NCBI RefSeq assembly: GCF_900660755.1
Contig: NZ_LR215050.1
Coordinates: 1,392,176 to 1,456,175 of the forward strand
DNA from: Acholeplasma hippikon
Lineage (GTDB): Bacteria; Bacillota_I; Bacilli_A; Acholeplasmatales; Acholeplasmataceae
Direction of reading: 5' to 3'
Length of the DNA stretch: 64,000 bases
Positions 9,869-20,094 of this stretch are shown piece after piece. The translations under genes and the position numbers were made by a program. Below the pieces are notes generated by a model. The model was not told the origin of the DNA. It was given only the letters and a program-made list of their open reading frames with translations, and searched no databases. Every line of letters starts with the position of its first letter. The stretch's first letter is position 1.

Positions 9869-12800
9869 ATGAAGAAGTTTTTAGCAGTGCTTTTATTGTT
9901 TGTGGGTGCGCTTGTTCTCATTGCTTGTGATAAACCTGACGATGGTGATAAAACACCTACGGTTGTCGCAACGGGTATCATGTTAAGTGATACAGAAGGT
10001 CAAGGTAGTGCATCAGATCCGTTTGTATTTACCCTTAAAGAAGGGGAAACTATTTCATCAACAATTACGGTAGCACCAACGAATGTCACACGAAACTTGA
10101 TGTTCACACTTGTTAAAAAAGTAGGGGATACTTTCCAACCACTAGCTAGTGGAGATATTGCTGGAATCGAATTAACAAGTGAAAATGGCAATCAAAAATT
10201 AAGTTTTAAAGCACTTAAAGCAGGAACACATTACTTAACTATCGGACAAGATAGTGTTTTAGTTTATGTAATGATTACTGTAACAAGTGATAATGTGGAA
10301 CCAGAACCTGATCCGGATGTTGATTTTACTAAGACACTTAAAGTATTGGCAATTGGTAATAGTTTTAGCCAAGATGGTATGAGTTACTTATATCAAATTG
10401 CTAAATCATATGGTGTTGAAGAAGTTATTTTGGGTAACTTAGTTATTGGTGGAGCAGAATTAAGTCAACACGCAAATAATGCAGCAAGTAATTCAAATGC
10501 TTATTTATACCAAAAAAATACAAGTGGTTCTTGGGTCGATCAAAGTGGTAAATCTTTATTATATGGTTTAGAGGATGAAGATTGGGATATTATCACTGTG
10601 CAACAAGCAAGTGGTAAGAGTGGTCGTCCAGAATATTATGATCCACATCTAGATAATTTATTAACATATATTGAAACACATAAGACAAATGAAAAGGCTA
10701 GAATTTATTGGCACTTAACATGGGCTTATCAACAAAACTCAACACATGCTGAATTCCCATTCTATGAGTCTAAACAATCTGTGATGTATGATGCAATTAT
10801 AAATACCTATAATCAAAAGGTTAAAGTACATACAGAAATTAAAGGTATTATCCCTTCAGGTACAGCTGTACAAAACGTACGTACAAGCTTTATTGGAGAT
10901 AATATGACACATGATGGTTATCACTTAAATAGTAGTGTTGGACGTTATACAGCATCATTAACTTGGTTTAAAGCAATTACTAAATTATCAATTGATAATA
11001 TTACTTACCGTCCATCGGGTGTATCTGATGAACAAGCTTTAGCAATCAAGGAAGGTGTAAATAACGCAATTGTTAAACCATTAGAAATTACATTATCTAC
11101 ATATACTGAAGATGGTGGGGAATTAAACTTAAGTTTACATACGTTATTAACATTAAATTGGCAATTAGGTTATTATGTATCAACAGATTCATATAATATT
11201 TATACCAATGCTTCAAATACGAAGTACTTTACGACACATGATTACATCTTAAGTAAAGAAAACTTACCGGTAGGTAGTGTTTTAATGATTGAAGATGGAT
11301 ATCATTATCGTGTTAACTACTTTAAAGCAATCGAAGGACCAACAACAGGAAATGTTCGATCAGATAACTTAACAGCACCAGTTGTTGTAATTGATGAAGC
11401 ATGGTGGGGGGATTTTAATTATGTAGCATTTAACGTGGCACATAGAGGTAGCTCAACTGATATTACAAATACTTTCCAAACTGTCGCTTCAAAGATGAAA
11501 ATTTATGCAGCGCCAAATGCCACATTACCTCCTCGTCCGCATATTGATATGCCATTAACATTTGTTTCAGGTTATTGGAATGATAATGCAACGCAAATAA
11601 CTAATAATGGTGGTTCATTTGATAAAGGATTTGCAGCATCTAACGTATTAAGTAAAGCTTCACTAGAAATGTATGAAAAAGTAACAATCGCAACTGGTTA
11701 CAAAGTAAGAGTTGTATTCTTTGAATATGATGGATATGGCGGTTATAAAGTACTCTATCGCACAGCTAACGTTCAAGGTACAATCATGTTGGATGAATTA
11801 TTCTGGGAAGACTATTTATACATGGGATTCAATATTTCATCAGAACCTTCAACAGATATTTCAGGTATGTTAGCAGAATTACCATCTAAAATTGTCTTTG
11901 GTGAAAAAGAATTAATTGATCATGAGGATAAACCATTAGGATTTGAATTAGGTTTCTATGAATTAGAAGCAACATCTAAAACACTAGAAGACACATATGC
12001 AACAACAAATATTGTGACACGTCAATACTTATCAAGTATGTTAACAATGACAGTTCTTGAAGGTTATGAAGTTAAAGCAGTCTTCTTTACTTATGATGGT
12101 GCTGGAACTTATAAAGCAGTACATAAGTCAGAAGCATTAACAGGAGAAGTGTTATTAAATAATAATTTCTGGGGTGCACAAGCCTTTGTAGCATTTGAAA
12201 TTACAAAAGTTGAGCCAGCTGATTTAACAGCTGAACTAGAAACATTAATAAGTAAAGTAGTATTTAGTGACCAACCATTAGTAGAACATGAAGATAAACC
12301 TTTAACATTTATTTCTGGTTACTGGGCAGATAATGCAACAAAAGTAACAAATGCGGGTGGTTCATTTGATTTAGGTTTTGCAGCTTCTAATGTATTTAGT
12401 AGATCATATATTGAAGCATATAGCCAAATCATTATTGAATCAGGTTATCAAGTGAGAGCAATCTTCTTAACTTATGATGGATTTGGTGGTTATAAAGTTG
12501 TTTTAAGATCTAGTAATATTCAAGGTACAATTACACTTGATAATGCATTCTTAGGCAATTATGAATATTTCGCATTTAATATTGCATCTGTTCCATCATC
12601 TGATTTATCAGGTCAATTAGAAACATTGCCATCAAAATTAACATTTGTAGAGAAAGTTAATGAAGAAGGTATTAACTACAACTTCGTATCTGGTTATTGG
12701 GCAGATGCGGCAACAAATATTACAAATACAGGAACATCATTTGATTTAGGATTTGCTGCAACAACAAACCCGATGCATAAAGATAAATTTGCGGACATTA

Positions 12801-13783
12801 CATCATTTGTTGTAGCGCAAGGATTCCAAGTTAGAGTAGTTTATTTCACACCTCAAAATGGTGGTTGGAAAGTGCTATATAGAACAGCAAACTTTACAGG
12901 TGAAATCTTTATGGATGATACTTTCTGGGGTACATATGAATATGTAGGATTTAATATTTCTTCAGTACCATCATCTAATCTTTCATCAGTATTAGATACA
13001 TTAGCATCTAAAATCACATTCATGGAAGGTGAAATTATTCCTCACGTTGATGAAGCACTGACATATGTATCAGGTTATTGGAATGATGGCGGAACAGCAG
13101 TTACGAATAATGGTGGTTCATTTGATTTAGGATTTGCTGCATCAAATGTCTTAAGTAAAGCTTATTTAATGAACTACACACATATTTATATTCCATCAAC
13201 ACATCAAGCGCGTATTGTTTTCTTATCTTATGATAACCGTGGTACATACACAGTTTTATTAAGAACTGATAATACGAACGGATTGATTAAAATTGATGAA
13301 TCATTCTTCAAAAATTATCAATATGTAGCACTCACTGTTTCATCTTTACCATCAACAGATTTATCAACTAAATTAGAAGATTTAGCATTAATTATTGAAT
13401 TACAAGTTAATGAACAAACACCAGAAGCGATTGACTTTAGTTTAGGTTATTGGAGTGCTGGTAACTCAAGATTAGATACAACTTCTTCAAATCATGTAAG
13501 TTTTATTGGATCAAATGTTTTAACAAAAGACTTTGTAGGTGTAGAAACAACACTAACAATTGAAGAAGGCTACCAAGTAAGAATTATATTCTTTACAGTA
13601 GATCATAATATTGCGAAAGTTGCCTTACGTACAGATAACTATACAGGAACAGTTTTATTAACTGAAGAATTATGGGGAAGTTATAATTATATCGGATTTA
13701 ACATCTCTAAAGTTGGTACACCAAATATTAGTACAGAAATTGAGTTAACTGCAACTAAAATTACACTTACTAAAGCATCATAA
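9869..13783 (+). CDS. Surface lipoprotein with SGNH (DUF4886-like) hydrolase and seven C-terminal repeats
   Basis: Lipoprotein of 1,304 residues. The signal peptide ends in the lipobox LIAC. After a beta-rich segment (about 30-145) comes an SGNH-type domain with AIGNSFSQDG (Ser nucleophile, about residues 164-173) and a C-terminal DGYHLN Asp-His pair, which resembles DUF4886. From about residue 410 to the end, about seven divergent units of 110-125 residues repeat, each opening with a GYW or GYY motif and carrying a central VRVVFF-like strand. They look like carbohydrate-binding or adhesive beta-sandwich units. As first gene of the mannan operon it may be an acetylmannan esterase with tandem binding modules. 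That substrate is inferred from context. Confidence 0.75.
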   Translation: MKKFLAVLLLFVGALVLIACDKPDDGDKTPTVVATGIMLSDTEGQGSASDPFVFTLKEGETISSTITVAPTNVTRNLMFTLVKKVGDTFQPLASGDIAGIELTSENGNQKLSFKALKAGTHYLTIGQDSVLVYVMITVTSDNVEPEPDPDVDFTKTLKVLAIGNSFSQDGMSYLYQIAKSYGVEEVILGNLVIGGAELSQHANNAASNSNAYLYQKNTSGSWVDQSGKSLLYGLEDEDWDIITVQQASGKSGRPEYYDPHLDNLLTYIETHKTNEKARIYWHLTWAYQQNSTHAEFPFYESKQSVMYDAIINTYNQKVKVHTEIKGIIPSGTAVQNVRTSFIGDNMTHDGYHLNSSVGRYTASLTWFKAITKLSIDNITYRPSGVSDEQALAIKEGVNNAIVKPLEITLSTYTEDGGELNLSLHTLLTLNWQLGYYVSTDSYNIYTNASNTKYFTTHDYILSKENLPVGSVLMIEDGYHYRVNYFKAIEGPTTGNVRSDNLTAPVVVIDEAWWGDFNYVAFNVAHRGSSTDITNTFQTVASKMKIYAAPNATLPPRPHIDMPLTFVSGYWNDNATQITNNGGSFDKGFAASNVLSKASLEMYEKVTIATGYKVRVVFFEYDGYGGYKVLYRTANVQGTIMLDELFWEDYLYMGFNISSEPSTDISGMLAELPSKIVFGEKELIDHEDKPLGFELGFYELEATSKTLEDTYATTNIVTRQYLSSMLTMTVLEGYEVKAVFFTYDGAGTYKAVHKSEALTGEVLLNNNFWGAQAFVAFEITKVEPADLTAELETLISKVVFSDQPLVEHEDKPLTFISGYWADNATKVTNAGGSFDLGFAASNVFSRSYIEAYSQIIIESGYQVRAIFLTYDGFGGYKVVLRSSNIQGTITLDNAFLGNYEYFAFNIASVPSSDLSGQLETLPSKLTFVEKVNEEGINYNFVSGYWADAATNITNTGTSFDLGFAATTNPMHKDKFADITSFVVAQGFQVRVVYFTPQNGGWKVLYRTANFTGEIFMDDTFWGTYEYVGFNISSVPSSNLSSVLDTLASKITFMEGEIIPHVDEALTYVSGYWNDGGTAVTNNGGSFDLGFAASNVLSKAYLMNYTHIYIPSTHQARIVFLSYDNRGTYTVLLRTDNTNGLIKIDESFFKNYQYVALTVSSLPSTDLSTKLEDLALIIELQVNEQTPEAIDFSLGYWSAGNSRLDTTSSNHVSFIGSNVLTKDFVGVETTLTIEEGYQVRIIFFTVDHNIAKVALRTDNYTGTVLLTEELWGSYNYIGFNISKVGTPNISTEIELTATKITLTKAS
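11148..13776 (+). repeat. Seven tandem protein-level repeats in the SGNH lipoprotein
   Basis: Repeat starts lie near 11148, 11560, 11940, 12307, 12680, 13062 and 13437, with a spacing of about 370-410 bases. Shared landmarks per unit are GYW/GYY, GGSFDxGFAASNV, a VRxxFxxYDGxGxYKV strand pair, and a closing SxPSxDxS segment. The first and third units are the most diverged. The DNA copies are not near-identical, so the expansion is old. Confidence 0.85.
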
Positions 13784-13798
13784 TGAAAAATTAAACAG

Positions 13799-13827
13799 TT
13801 TATGGAGAGCGTTTTGCTCTCCATAAA
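13799..13827 (+). other. Intercistronic hairpin between the SGNH lipoprotein and binding-protein genes
   Basis: TTTATGGAGAGC pairs perfectly with GCTCTCCATAAA around a GTTTT loop (12 base pairs). No T run follows, so it is more likely an mRNA processing or stabilising hairpin, or a weak attenuator, than a full terminator. Confidence 0.7.
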
Positions 13828-13847
13828 TTAACTCATAGGGGGTCTCG

Positions 13848-15224
13848 ATGAAAAAATTGTTTGTCATGTTATGTTTCATATTTGCACTATTTGTCTTAGT
13901 TGCTTGTGGTGAAGAACCTAAGATAATTACGTTTTTAACAAATAGAACGGATTTAAGAAATACCATTTTAAAAGAAGCAGCACAAGCTTTTGAATCTAAA
14001 TATGAAGATAAAGGGTATAAGATCAGAATAGAAACAATTACAGATTATGAAAACGTCGTTTCAACAAGAATAAGTGGAAAAAATTACGGCGATGTACTTT
14101 TAATTCCACAAACCGTTGAAAACAAAGATTTAGATAAATACTTTGTTTCATTGGGGAAAACGGATGAAATGACAACAAATGGTTGGAAAGGAATTAATAC
14201 AAAAGCTTTTCAAGGTCATGTTTATGGACTACCTGTTGGATTACAAGCATCAGGTATGTTAATTAACTTAGATGTATTTGAAAAAGCAAATGTAGATCCT
14301 GCAACCTTAACAACACCAGAAGCATTCTTAAATGCAATGGTAACAATTAATAACTATGGAAAACAAAATATACCTGACTTTAAAGCAGCATTTTATACAC
14401 ATACAGCAACAGGTTGGGGTTTAACACAATGGGCTGCAGGTATTACAACTGCAGCTGGAAATAAAGATTATATGAATTTAGTATTACCATGGGATAAAAA
14501 AGCATTTTATAATTCAACAACAAATGAAGCAGGAACGATTGGTAAAATGTATGAATTACTCTTTAACTTAATTACAAGCAATGTGGTTGAGTCAAGTCCA
14601 ACAACTGATGCTTGGGAAGAAAGTAAGGTGTGGTTTGCACAAGGTAAGATTGGCGCAATGGCTGTAGGTAGCTGGGCAATTGTTCAGTTTGAAGAAGCAG
14701 CTGAAAGTTACCAAGCGGGTAAAAGTAAAGATGTAGGCTACATGCCTTATCCATTTACAGGTAGTGATGGAAAATTATATGTATCTATTTCAGCAGATTA
14801 CACCATTGGTGTAGCTAAAAATAGTAAGAATAAATCCCTTGCAGAGTTATTTGCTAAGTTCTTCGTAGAAGAATTTAATTTTGCTGAAAAAACTGGCAAT
14901 ATTCCACCTAAAGCAGATGCAACTTATCCAGAGAAAATTCAAGCATTCCAGGATAGTGGTGCAATCTTAGTGGAAGAAACACCAGCACCACTTCAATATG
15001 AAGGGGCATTAAGCTTAGCAGAAAAAAATGCAGCTAGCAGTATCACAGATGAAAAAAGAATTGCCATTTGGGATTCAGTTTGGATTCTAGATTTTGCAAC
15101 TACTGCATTTGATGTAAGAGATAATAAACAAAATAAAACAGCTAAAGAATTATTAGAAGCAATACAACAAAAATGGAATAATGGCGTAGCTGAAGTCGAA
15201 AAGGCATACGGACAAAAACCATAA
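13848..15224 (+). CDS. ABC transporter solute-binding lipoprotein (sugar, family 1)
   Basis: Extracellular sugar-binding lipoprotein of 458 residues. The signal peptide ends in a LVAC lipobox and is followed by a family 1 binding-protein fold. Landmarks are GLPVGLQASGMLINLDVFEKA and the WFAQGKIGAMAVGSWAI segment typical of MalE/UgpB-like proteins. It presumably delivers oligosaccharides to the two permeases encoded downstream. The neighbouring mannanase, phosphorylases and epimerase point to beta-1,4-manno-oligosaccharides. No ATPase subunit lies nearby. The upstream hairpin may favour high expression of this gene. Confidence 0.88.
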   Translation: MKKLFVMLCFIFALFVLVACGEEPKIITFLTNRTDLRNTILKEAAQAFESKYEDKGYKIRIETITDYENVVSTRISGKNYGDVLLIPQTVENKDLDKYFVSLGKTDEMTTNGWKGINTKAFQGHVYGLPVGLQASGMLINLDVFEKANVDPATLTTPEAFLNAMVTINNYGKQNIPDFKAAFYTHTATGWGLTQWAAGITTAAGNKDYMNLVLPWDKKAFYNSTTNEAGTIGKMYELLFNLITSNVVESSPTTDAWEESKVWFAQGKIGAMAVGSWAIVQFEEAAESYQAGKSKDVGYMPYPFTGSDGKLYVSISADYTIGVAKNSKNKSLAELFAKFFVEEFNFAEKTGNIPPKADATYPEKIQAFQDSGAILVEETPAPLQYEGALSLAEKNAASSITDEKRIAIWDSVWILDFATTAFDVRDNKQNKTAKELLEAIQQKWNNGVAEVEKAYGQKP

Positions 15225-15242
15225 GAAGAAGAGGAAGATTAT

Positions 15243-16241
15243 ATGAATTCAACTGTGAAAATGAGCGATATCGCAAAAGCATTAAACGTAAGCACTGTAA
15301 CGGTGTCAAAGGCACTTTCAGATAAAGAAGGTGTTGGAGAAGAACTTAGACAAAAGATTAAAGATAAGGCCCAAGAAATGGGATATAAGATTTCATCTGT
15401 GTCTAAAGCAATGCGTACAGGCAGACAAAACAACATTGGTATTTTAATCGCGCAAAGATTCTTAGAAGAAGACTCATATTATTGGAGTTTATATCAAAAT
15501 CTTTTAGTTGAATTAAGTAAGAAAGGATACTTTGGTATTCTAGAAATTGTTGATGCAAAACATGAAAAAGAAATGATTACACCACGTGTGATTTTAGAAA
15601 ATAAAGTGGATGCGATTATTGTTGTAGGTCAATTAAAAAGAAGCTATCTAAAACATATCTTTACAGAATCAGGAGAAAAGATTATGTTCTTGGATTTCTA
15701 TGATTTAGAAATCCCAGTAAGTAGTGTGATTGCTGATAACTACAATGGTGGATATGCATTAACAAGATACTTAATTAAACAAGGACATCAAGATATAGTT
15801 TACTTAGGAGATATACAAGCAACCACATCTATTATGGACCGTGGTATGGGATACTTTAAAGCAATGTTAGATTATAGACTTAACTTAAGAACAGAATGGT
15901 ATATTAATGACCGTAATGAAGAAGGATTCTTAATTGAACCTGAATTACCTAAAGTGATGCCAACTGCCTTTGTATGTAATTCTGACTTAGCAGCTAGAAA
16001 ACTTCATAAAGTTTTACTAGAAAAAGGCTATAGAGTACCAGAAGATGTCTCTTTAGTTGGATTTGATAACTTCCCAAATGATCATTATCAAATAGGTATT
16101 ACCACAATGGAAGTAGGTAGAGATAAGTTAGCGAAATCTGCCATCAAAGTGATTGATAATATTTTAAATGGATCAAACACATTAGAAAAAATAAACCTAG
16201 TCGTTAAATTAGTGGAGAAACAGTCAGTAAAAGCTAGATAA
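15243..16241 (+). CDS. LacI-family transcriptional regulator
   Basis: Regulator of 332 residues. The N-terminal HTH carries MSDIAKALNVSTVTVSKAL, the LacI DNA-reading and hinge-binding signature. A periplasmic-binding-protein-like effector domain follows, with conserved DRGMGYFKAM and VSLVGFDNF segments. It lies inside the operon between the binding protein and permease genes, so it is probably autoregulated. The near-perfect LacI-type operator at 9774-9789 in the operon promoter is its most likely target. The effector is likely a mannose-containing sugar, by context. Confidence 0.93.
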   Translation: MNSTVKMSDIAKALNVSTVTVSKALSDKEGVGEELRQKIKDKAQEMGYKISSVSKAMRTGRQNNIGILIAQRFLEEDSYYWSLYQNLLVELSKKGYFGILEIVDAKHEKEMITPRVILENKVDAIIVVGQLKRSYLKHIFTESGEKIMFLDFYDLEIPVSSVIADNYNGGYALTRYLIKQGHQDIVYLGDIQATTSIMDRGMGYFKAMLDYRLNLRTEWYINDRNEEGFLIEPELPKVMPTAFVCNSDLAARKLHKVLLEKGYRVPEDVSLVGFDNFPNDHYQIGITTMEVGRDKLAKSAIKVIDNILNGSNTLEKINLVVKLVEKQSVKAR

Positions 16242-16261
16242 AAATTAAAAGGGGATAAGGG

Positions 16262-17143
16262 ATGAATTATAAAAAACAAAAAAGAGTAATCATCATACTA
16301 TTTTTAAGTGTACCGTTACTGTTACTCTTAACCTTTACTTATCTTCCAACAGCACTGGTGGCATACTTTTCAACATTAAGCTGGTCTGGTACGGATGATG
16401 CAGTATTTATTGGTTTAGAAAATTATCAAGCAATTATCTTAAGTCAAGATATATTTAAACCACTTTTAAATAGTTTGTATTATTTTGGTGGAGCCATTAT
16501 ACAGATGATTATCGCACTGTTTCTAGCTACGATTTTATCTTTTAAATTAAAATTCAAAAATTTGTTTAAAGGGATGTTGTTTTTTCCTTACTTAATTAAC
16601 GGGATTGCCGTAGGTTTAATTTTTACATTTTTCTTTAAAGAAAATGGTGTATTAAATGAAATTTTAAGTTGGTTTGGAAAAAATGAGACAACGGATTGGC
16701 TAAGAGTAAATATCTTAAACAATACGTTACTTGCAGGGGTTTCTGTTTGGAAGTATATGGGGTTTAACTTAGTGATGTTTATTGGAGCGATTCAATCAAT
16801 ATCTAGTGAGATTTATGAAGCAGCAGAAATTGATGGAGCCAATAGATTTCAAATCTTTAAACATATCATCTATCCATCAATAAAAAATATTATTTTATTA
16901 AATTTAATTCTATCCATTAAAGGGGCAATTAGTGTCTACGAACTACCTTATATTATGACAGGTGGACAATGGGATACTTCAACCTTTGTTATTAAGACAA
17001 TACAATTAGGTATTAATGGTAGATTCCTACAAATTGGTTTAGCATCAGCTATGTCATTTGTGTTATTTGGAATCATTATCATTGTGACATTAGTACAGCA
17101 GTTCTTATTTAGAGAAAAAGAAAACGATATGAAGTTAAGTTAG
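16262..17143 (+). CDS. Sugar ABC transporter permease (MalF/UgpA type)
   Basis: Inner-membrane permease of 293 residues with six predicted helices. The EAA loop reads EAAEIDGANRFQIFKHIIYP, the contact for the ABC ATPase. The N-terminal helix (VIIILFLSVPLLLLLTF) is typical of UgpA-type subunits. It pairs with the next gene, 8 bases downstream, to form the heterodimeric channel. A shared MsmK/UgpC-type ATPase must be encoded elsewhere. Confidence 0.93.
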   Translation: MNYKKQKRVIIILFLSVPLLLLLTFTYLPTALVAYFSTLSWSGTDDAVFIGLENYQAIILSQDIFKPLLNSLYYFGGAIIQMIIALFLATILSFKLKFKNLFKGMLFFPYLINGIAVGLIFTFFFKENGVLNEILSWFGKNETTDWLRVNILNNTLLAGVSVWKYMGFNLVMFIGAIQSISSEIYEAAEIDGANRFQIFKHIIYPSIKNIILLNLILSIKGAISVYELPYIMTGGQWDTSTFVIKTIQLGINGRFLQIGLASAMSFVLFGIIIIVTLVQQFLFREKENDMKLS

Positions 17144-17151
17144 GTGAAGAT

Positions 17152-17994
17152 ATGAAAAGAAAACTAAAAACAAAATATTTAATTTCAAGTTTCTTTAAAT
17201 ACACTGTGATGATTATTGCAGTCTTAATTGTTATTGTTCCTTTGATTCCAATTATTTTAGGATCATTTAAAAATGGATTTGAATTTCAATCTTCTGGTGT
17301 ATTTGAGTTACCTAGAGACTTTACACTACAAAATTATGTTACCGCATTTACCGATGGGAATATGTTGTTGGGATTCTTTAATACCGTGCTTATTTTAGTG
17401 ATATCACTAATTGTATCTATCCTAACTGGGGCAATGGTAGCTTATGTTCTCCACCGATTTAGATTTAAAGGACATAGTAAGGTTAAAGCACTGTTTTTAA
17501 TTGCAGCACTTTTACCGTCAATTACAAATAATATCGCAACATTTCAAATCGTATCACGCTTAGGTATATTTAATACAAGATTTGTAGGGATTTTATTATT
17601 TAGTGGAACAGATATTATATCAGTCTATATCATGCTTCAATTTTTAGATAATATATCAACATCACTTGATGAATCAGCAATGATGGATGGGGCAAGTTAT
17701 TTTACGATTTTCTTTAAAATCATACTCCCACTTTTAATGCCAGCAGCAATTACTGTAGGCATTATTAAAGGGGTTGCAATATACAATGACTTTATTACAC
17801 CTTATCTATTTATGCCATCAAGTGAATTAGCAATGATTTCAACCGCATTATTTAATTTCAAGGGGCCATTTGCAGCGCAATGGGAAGTTATTAGTGCAGG
17901 CATTGTCATTACCGCATTGCCAATCTTAATTGTATTCTTGATTTCTCAAAAGTGGATATACAATGGATTGGTTTTAGGATCAGTAAAAGAATAA
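17152..17994 (+). CDS. Sugar ABC transporter permease (MalG/UgpE type)
   Basis: Partner permease of 280 residues with six predicted helices. The ATPase-contact loop is ESAMMDGASYFTIFFKIILP. The extracytoplasmic loop after helix 1 and the C-terminal ILIVFLISQKWIYNGLVLGSVKE segment are classic for MalG-like subunits. It is co-transcribed with the preceding permease and followed 19 bases later by a GH130 enzyme. Confidence 0.93.
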   Translation: MKRKLKTKYLISSFFKYTVMIIAVLIVIVPLIPIILGSFKNGFEFQSSGVFELPRDFTLQNYVTAFTDGNMLLGFFNTVLILVISLIVSILTGAMVAYVLHRFRFKGHSKVKALFLIAALLPSITNNIATFQIVSRLGIFNTRFVGILLFSGTDIISVYIMLQFLDNISTSLDESAMMDGASYFTIFFKIILPLLMPAAITVGIIKGVAIYNDFITPYLFMPSSELAMISTALFNFKGPFAAQWEVISAGIVITALPILIVFLISQKWIYNGLVLGSVKE

Positions 17995-18013
17995 CTTAAA
18001 GGGGATAATTAGC

Positions 18014-18979
18014 ATGAATATAAAAAACTTTCCATGGGAAGATAGAAAAGAAAATGATACATCGCCAGTATGGCGATATAGTAAAAATCCAATCATTGGT
18101 AGATATCCAGTTAAAAATATTGCAAGAATTTTTAACAGTGCAGTATTACCATATCATGATGGATTTGTAGGTATTTTTAGAGCTGAGCAACATGATGGGG
18201 TACCATTCTTACATGTGGGATATTCTAAAGATGCGATTCATTGGGATTTTGAAGAGTCAAAAATTAAAGTATATGATGATAATAATCAATTAGTTGAATA
18301 CAGATATATGTATGACCCTAGATTAGTAGAAATAGAAGGGACATATTATGCAATTTTCTGTACAGATAATCATGGGGCAACCTTAGGGTTAGTTTCTACA
18401 AAAGATTTTAAAACATTTAAGAAAATACCTGATCCATTCTTACCGTTTAATCGAAATGGCGTTTTATTCCCTAGAAAGATTAATGGTAAATATATTATGA
18501 TGTCTCGTCCATCAGATTCTGGACATACACCATTTGGAGATATTTTCTTAAGTGAATCAAAAGATTTAATGTATTGGGGAAACCATAGATGGTTAATGGG
18601 GAAAAATCATCTTTGGTGGCAAAACATTAAAATTGGTGGTGGCAGTATACCAATTGAAACAAAAGAGGGATGGTTAATTTTCTATCATGGTGTTACAGGT
18701 ACTGCAAACGGATTTGTTTACAGTATGGGGGCTGCTATTTTAGATTTAGAAGATCCAAGCATTGTTAAATATAGATGTAATAACTATTTACTTACACCAA
18801 GTGAACCATATGAAGAAATGGGATTTGTTCCTAATGTCATTTTCCCATGTTCAGCATTGTTTGATGAAAAAACAGGAAGAATCGCAATCTATTATGGTGC
18901 AGCAGACAGTTATATCGGACTAGCCTTCACAAAGCTAGATATCGTCACTGACTATATCAAGACCCATGCAGAAAAATGA
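18014..18979 (+). CDS. GH130 beta-1,4-mannooligosaccharide phosphorylase-like enzyme
   Basis: Cytoplasmic five-bladed beta-propeller of 321 residues. GH130 signs are the NPIIGR N-terminal motif, FNSAVLPYHDGFVGIFRAE, and the catalytic aspartate region YDPRL (about D101). The C-terminal part has IAIYYGAADSYIGLA. GH130 enzymes cleave beta-mannosides with phosphate to give mannose 1-phosphate. The short length suits the mannooligosaccharide phosphorylase subgroup. Together with the epimerase and second GH130 downstream it forms a phosphorolytic mannobiose pathway. The subgroup call is by impression and needs a tree. Confidence 0.87.
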   Translation: MNIKNFPWEDRKENDTSPVWRYSKNPIIGRYPVKNIARIFNSAVLPYHDGFVGIFRAEQHDGVPFLHVGYSKDAIHWDFEESKIKVYDDNNQLVEYRYMYDPRLVEIEGTYYAIFCTDNHGATLGLVSTKDFKTFKKIPDPFLPFNRNGVLFPRKINGKYIMMSRPSDSGHTPFGDIFLSESKDLMYWGNHRWLMGKNHLWWQNIKIGGGSIPIETKEGWLIFYHGVTGTANGFVYSMGAAILDLEDPSIVKYRCNNYLLTPSEPYEEMGFVPNVIFPCSALFDEKTGRIAIYYGAADSYIGLAFTKLDIVTDYIKTHAEK

Positions 18980-20093
18980 AATATTTAAAATCTTAATAGA
19001 AGAAATATATCCTTTTTGGAATCATCTATACGATGAACGTGGAGGCTTTTTTGGAGATGTCAAAAATGATGGAACCATTCAGATTAATGCTTCTAAAGGT
19101 GCATTACTTCAACTAAGGATATTATGGTTTTACAGTAGGTTATACCAAGTCTATCCGAAAGATGAAGTAAAAACATATGCCAAACACGCATATGATTTTG
19201 TGAGTAAGTATTTAATAACAAATAAAGGAACGATTTGGGAAGTTGGATCAGACTTTAAAGTAACTGATGATACAATTCATATATATTACCAAGCATTTAC
19301 GGTTTACGCGTTAACAACTTATTATGAATCATTTAAAGATAAAGAGGCATTAAAAAAAGCTTTAAATACTTTTAAGATTATGGAATCGATGCGTGATGAA
19401 AATGGCTATAAAGAGCAATTAAACGATGAGAATCGTTTAGCAGACTTAGGTTTTAAAGCTGATAGAACAATGAATTCTATACTACATATTATTGAAGCTT
19501 ATACGCAACTTTATAAGGTGAGTAAAGATAAGAAAGTATATGAGGCTTTAATTTTTAATTTAAGATTAGTTGTAGAAAAAATCTTTAATAAAGATGAAGG
19601 AAGACTTGAGGTGTTCTTTGATGAAAAGTTAACATCTTTAGTGGATTATCATTCTTACGGACATGATATTGAAGCCAGTTGGTTACTTGATTTAACACAA
19701 GCATTTATTAAAGATAAAAAGTTAAAAGATGATTTAAAACTTGTGACTAAACAACTTGCCAAAGTTACGTTAAATGAAGGGTTTGATGGAAACTTTTTAA
19801 TAACTGAAAAAGTATTAGGACATCAAAGTGAGACCTATGTTTGGTGGCCACAAGCTGAAGCAGTTATTGGATTTGATAGAGCATATGAGGAAACTTATCA
19901 AGATTGCTTTAAAGTTGCAAGAGATAAAATTTTAGAAAATATATTCGTGTATTTTAAAGATAAAAAAATAAAAGAATGGTATTGGGAATTAACAAAAGAT
20001 TTTAAACCAGTTTTAAGTAGACCACTGGTTTCTAATTGGAAATGTCCTTATCATAATGGCAGAATGTTAATTGAACTACTAAAGGAGATTTAA
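18966..20093 (+). CDS. AGE-family epimerase, probable cellobiose/mannobiose 2-epimerase
   Basis: (Alpha/alpha)6-barrel enzyme of 375 residues of the N-acylglucosamine 2-epimerase superfamily. The N-terminus (YPFWNHLYDERGGFFGDV) and the HSYGHDIEASWLL and WWPQAEAVIGF motifs supply the catalytic histidines seen in cellobiose 2-epimerases. Between two GH130 genes it most likely converts beta-1,4-mannobiose to mannosyl-glucose, the substrate of the next enzyme. Its start overlaps the previous gene by 14 bases without a strong ribosome site, so translation is probably coupled. Confidence 0.88.
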   Translation: MQKNEIFKILIEEIYPFWNHLYDERGGFFGDVKNDGTIQINASKGALLQLRILWFYSRLYQVYPKDEVKTYAKHAYDFVSKYLITNKGTIWEVGSDFKVTDDTIHIYYQAFTVYALTTYYESFKDKEALKKALNTFKIMESMRDENGYKEQLNDENRLADLGFKADRTMNSILHIIEAYTQLYKVSKDKKVYEALIFNLRLVVEKIFNKDEGRLEVFFDEKLTSLVDYHSYGHDIEASWLLDLTQAFIKDKKLKDDLKLVTKQLAKVTLNEGFDGNFLITEKVLGHQSETYVWWPQAEAVIGFDRAYEETYQDCFKVARDKILENIFVYFKDKKIKEWYWELTKDFKPVLSRPLVSNWKCPYHNGRMLIELLKEI

Positions 20094-20094
20094 C

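Noticed and set aside
9869..13783. CRISPR-like or DNA satellite repeats
   Set aside because: The repeats are about 370-410 bases, diverged, in frame, and explained as protein domains.
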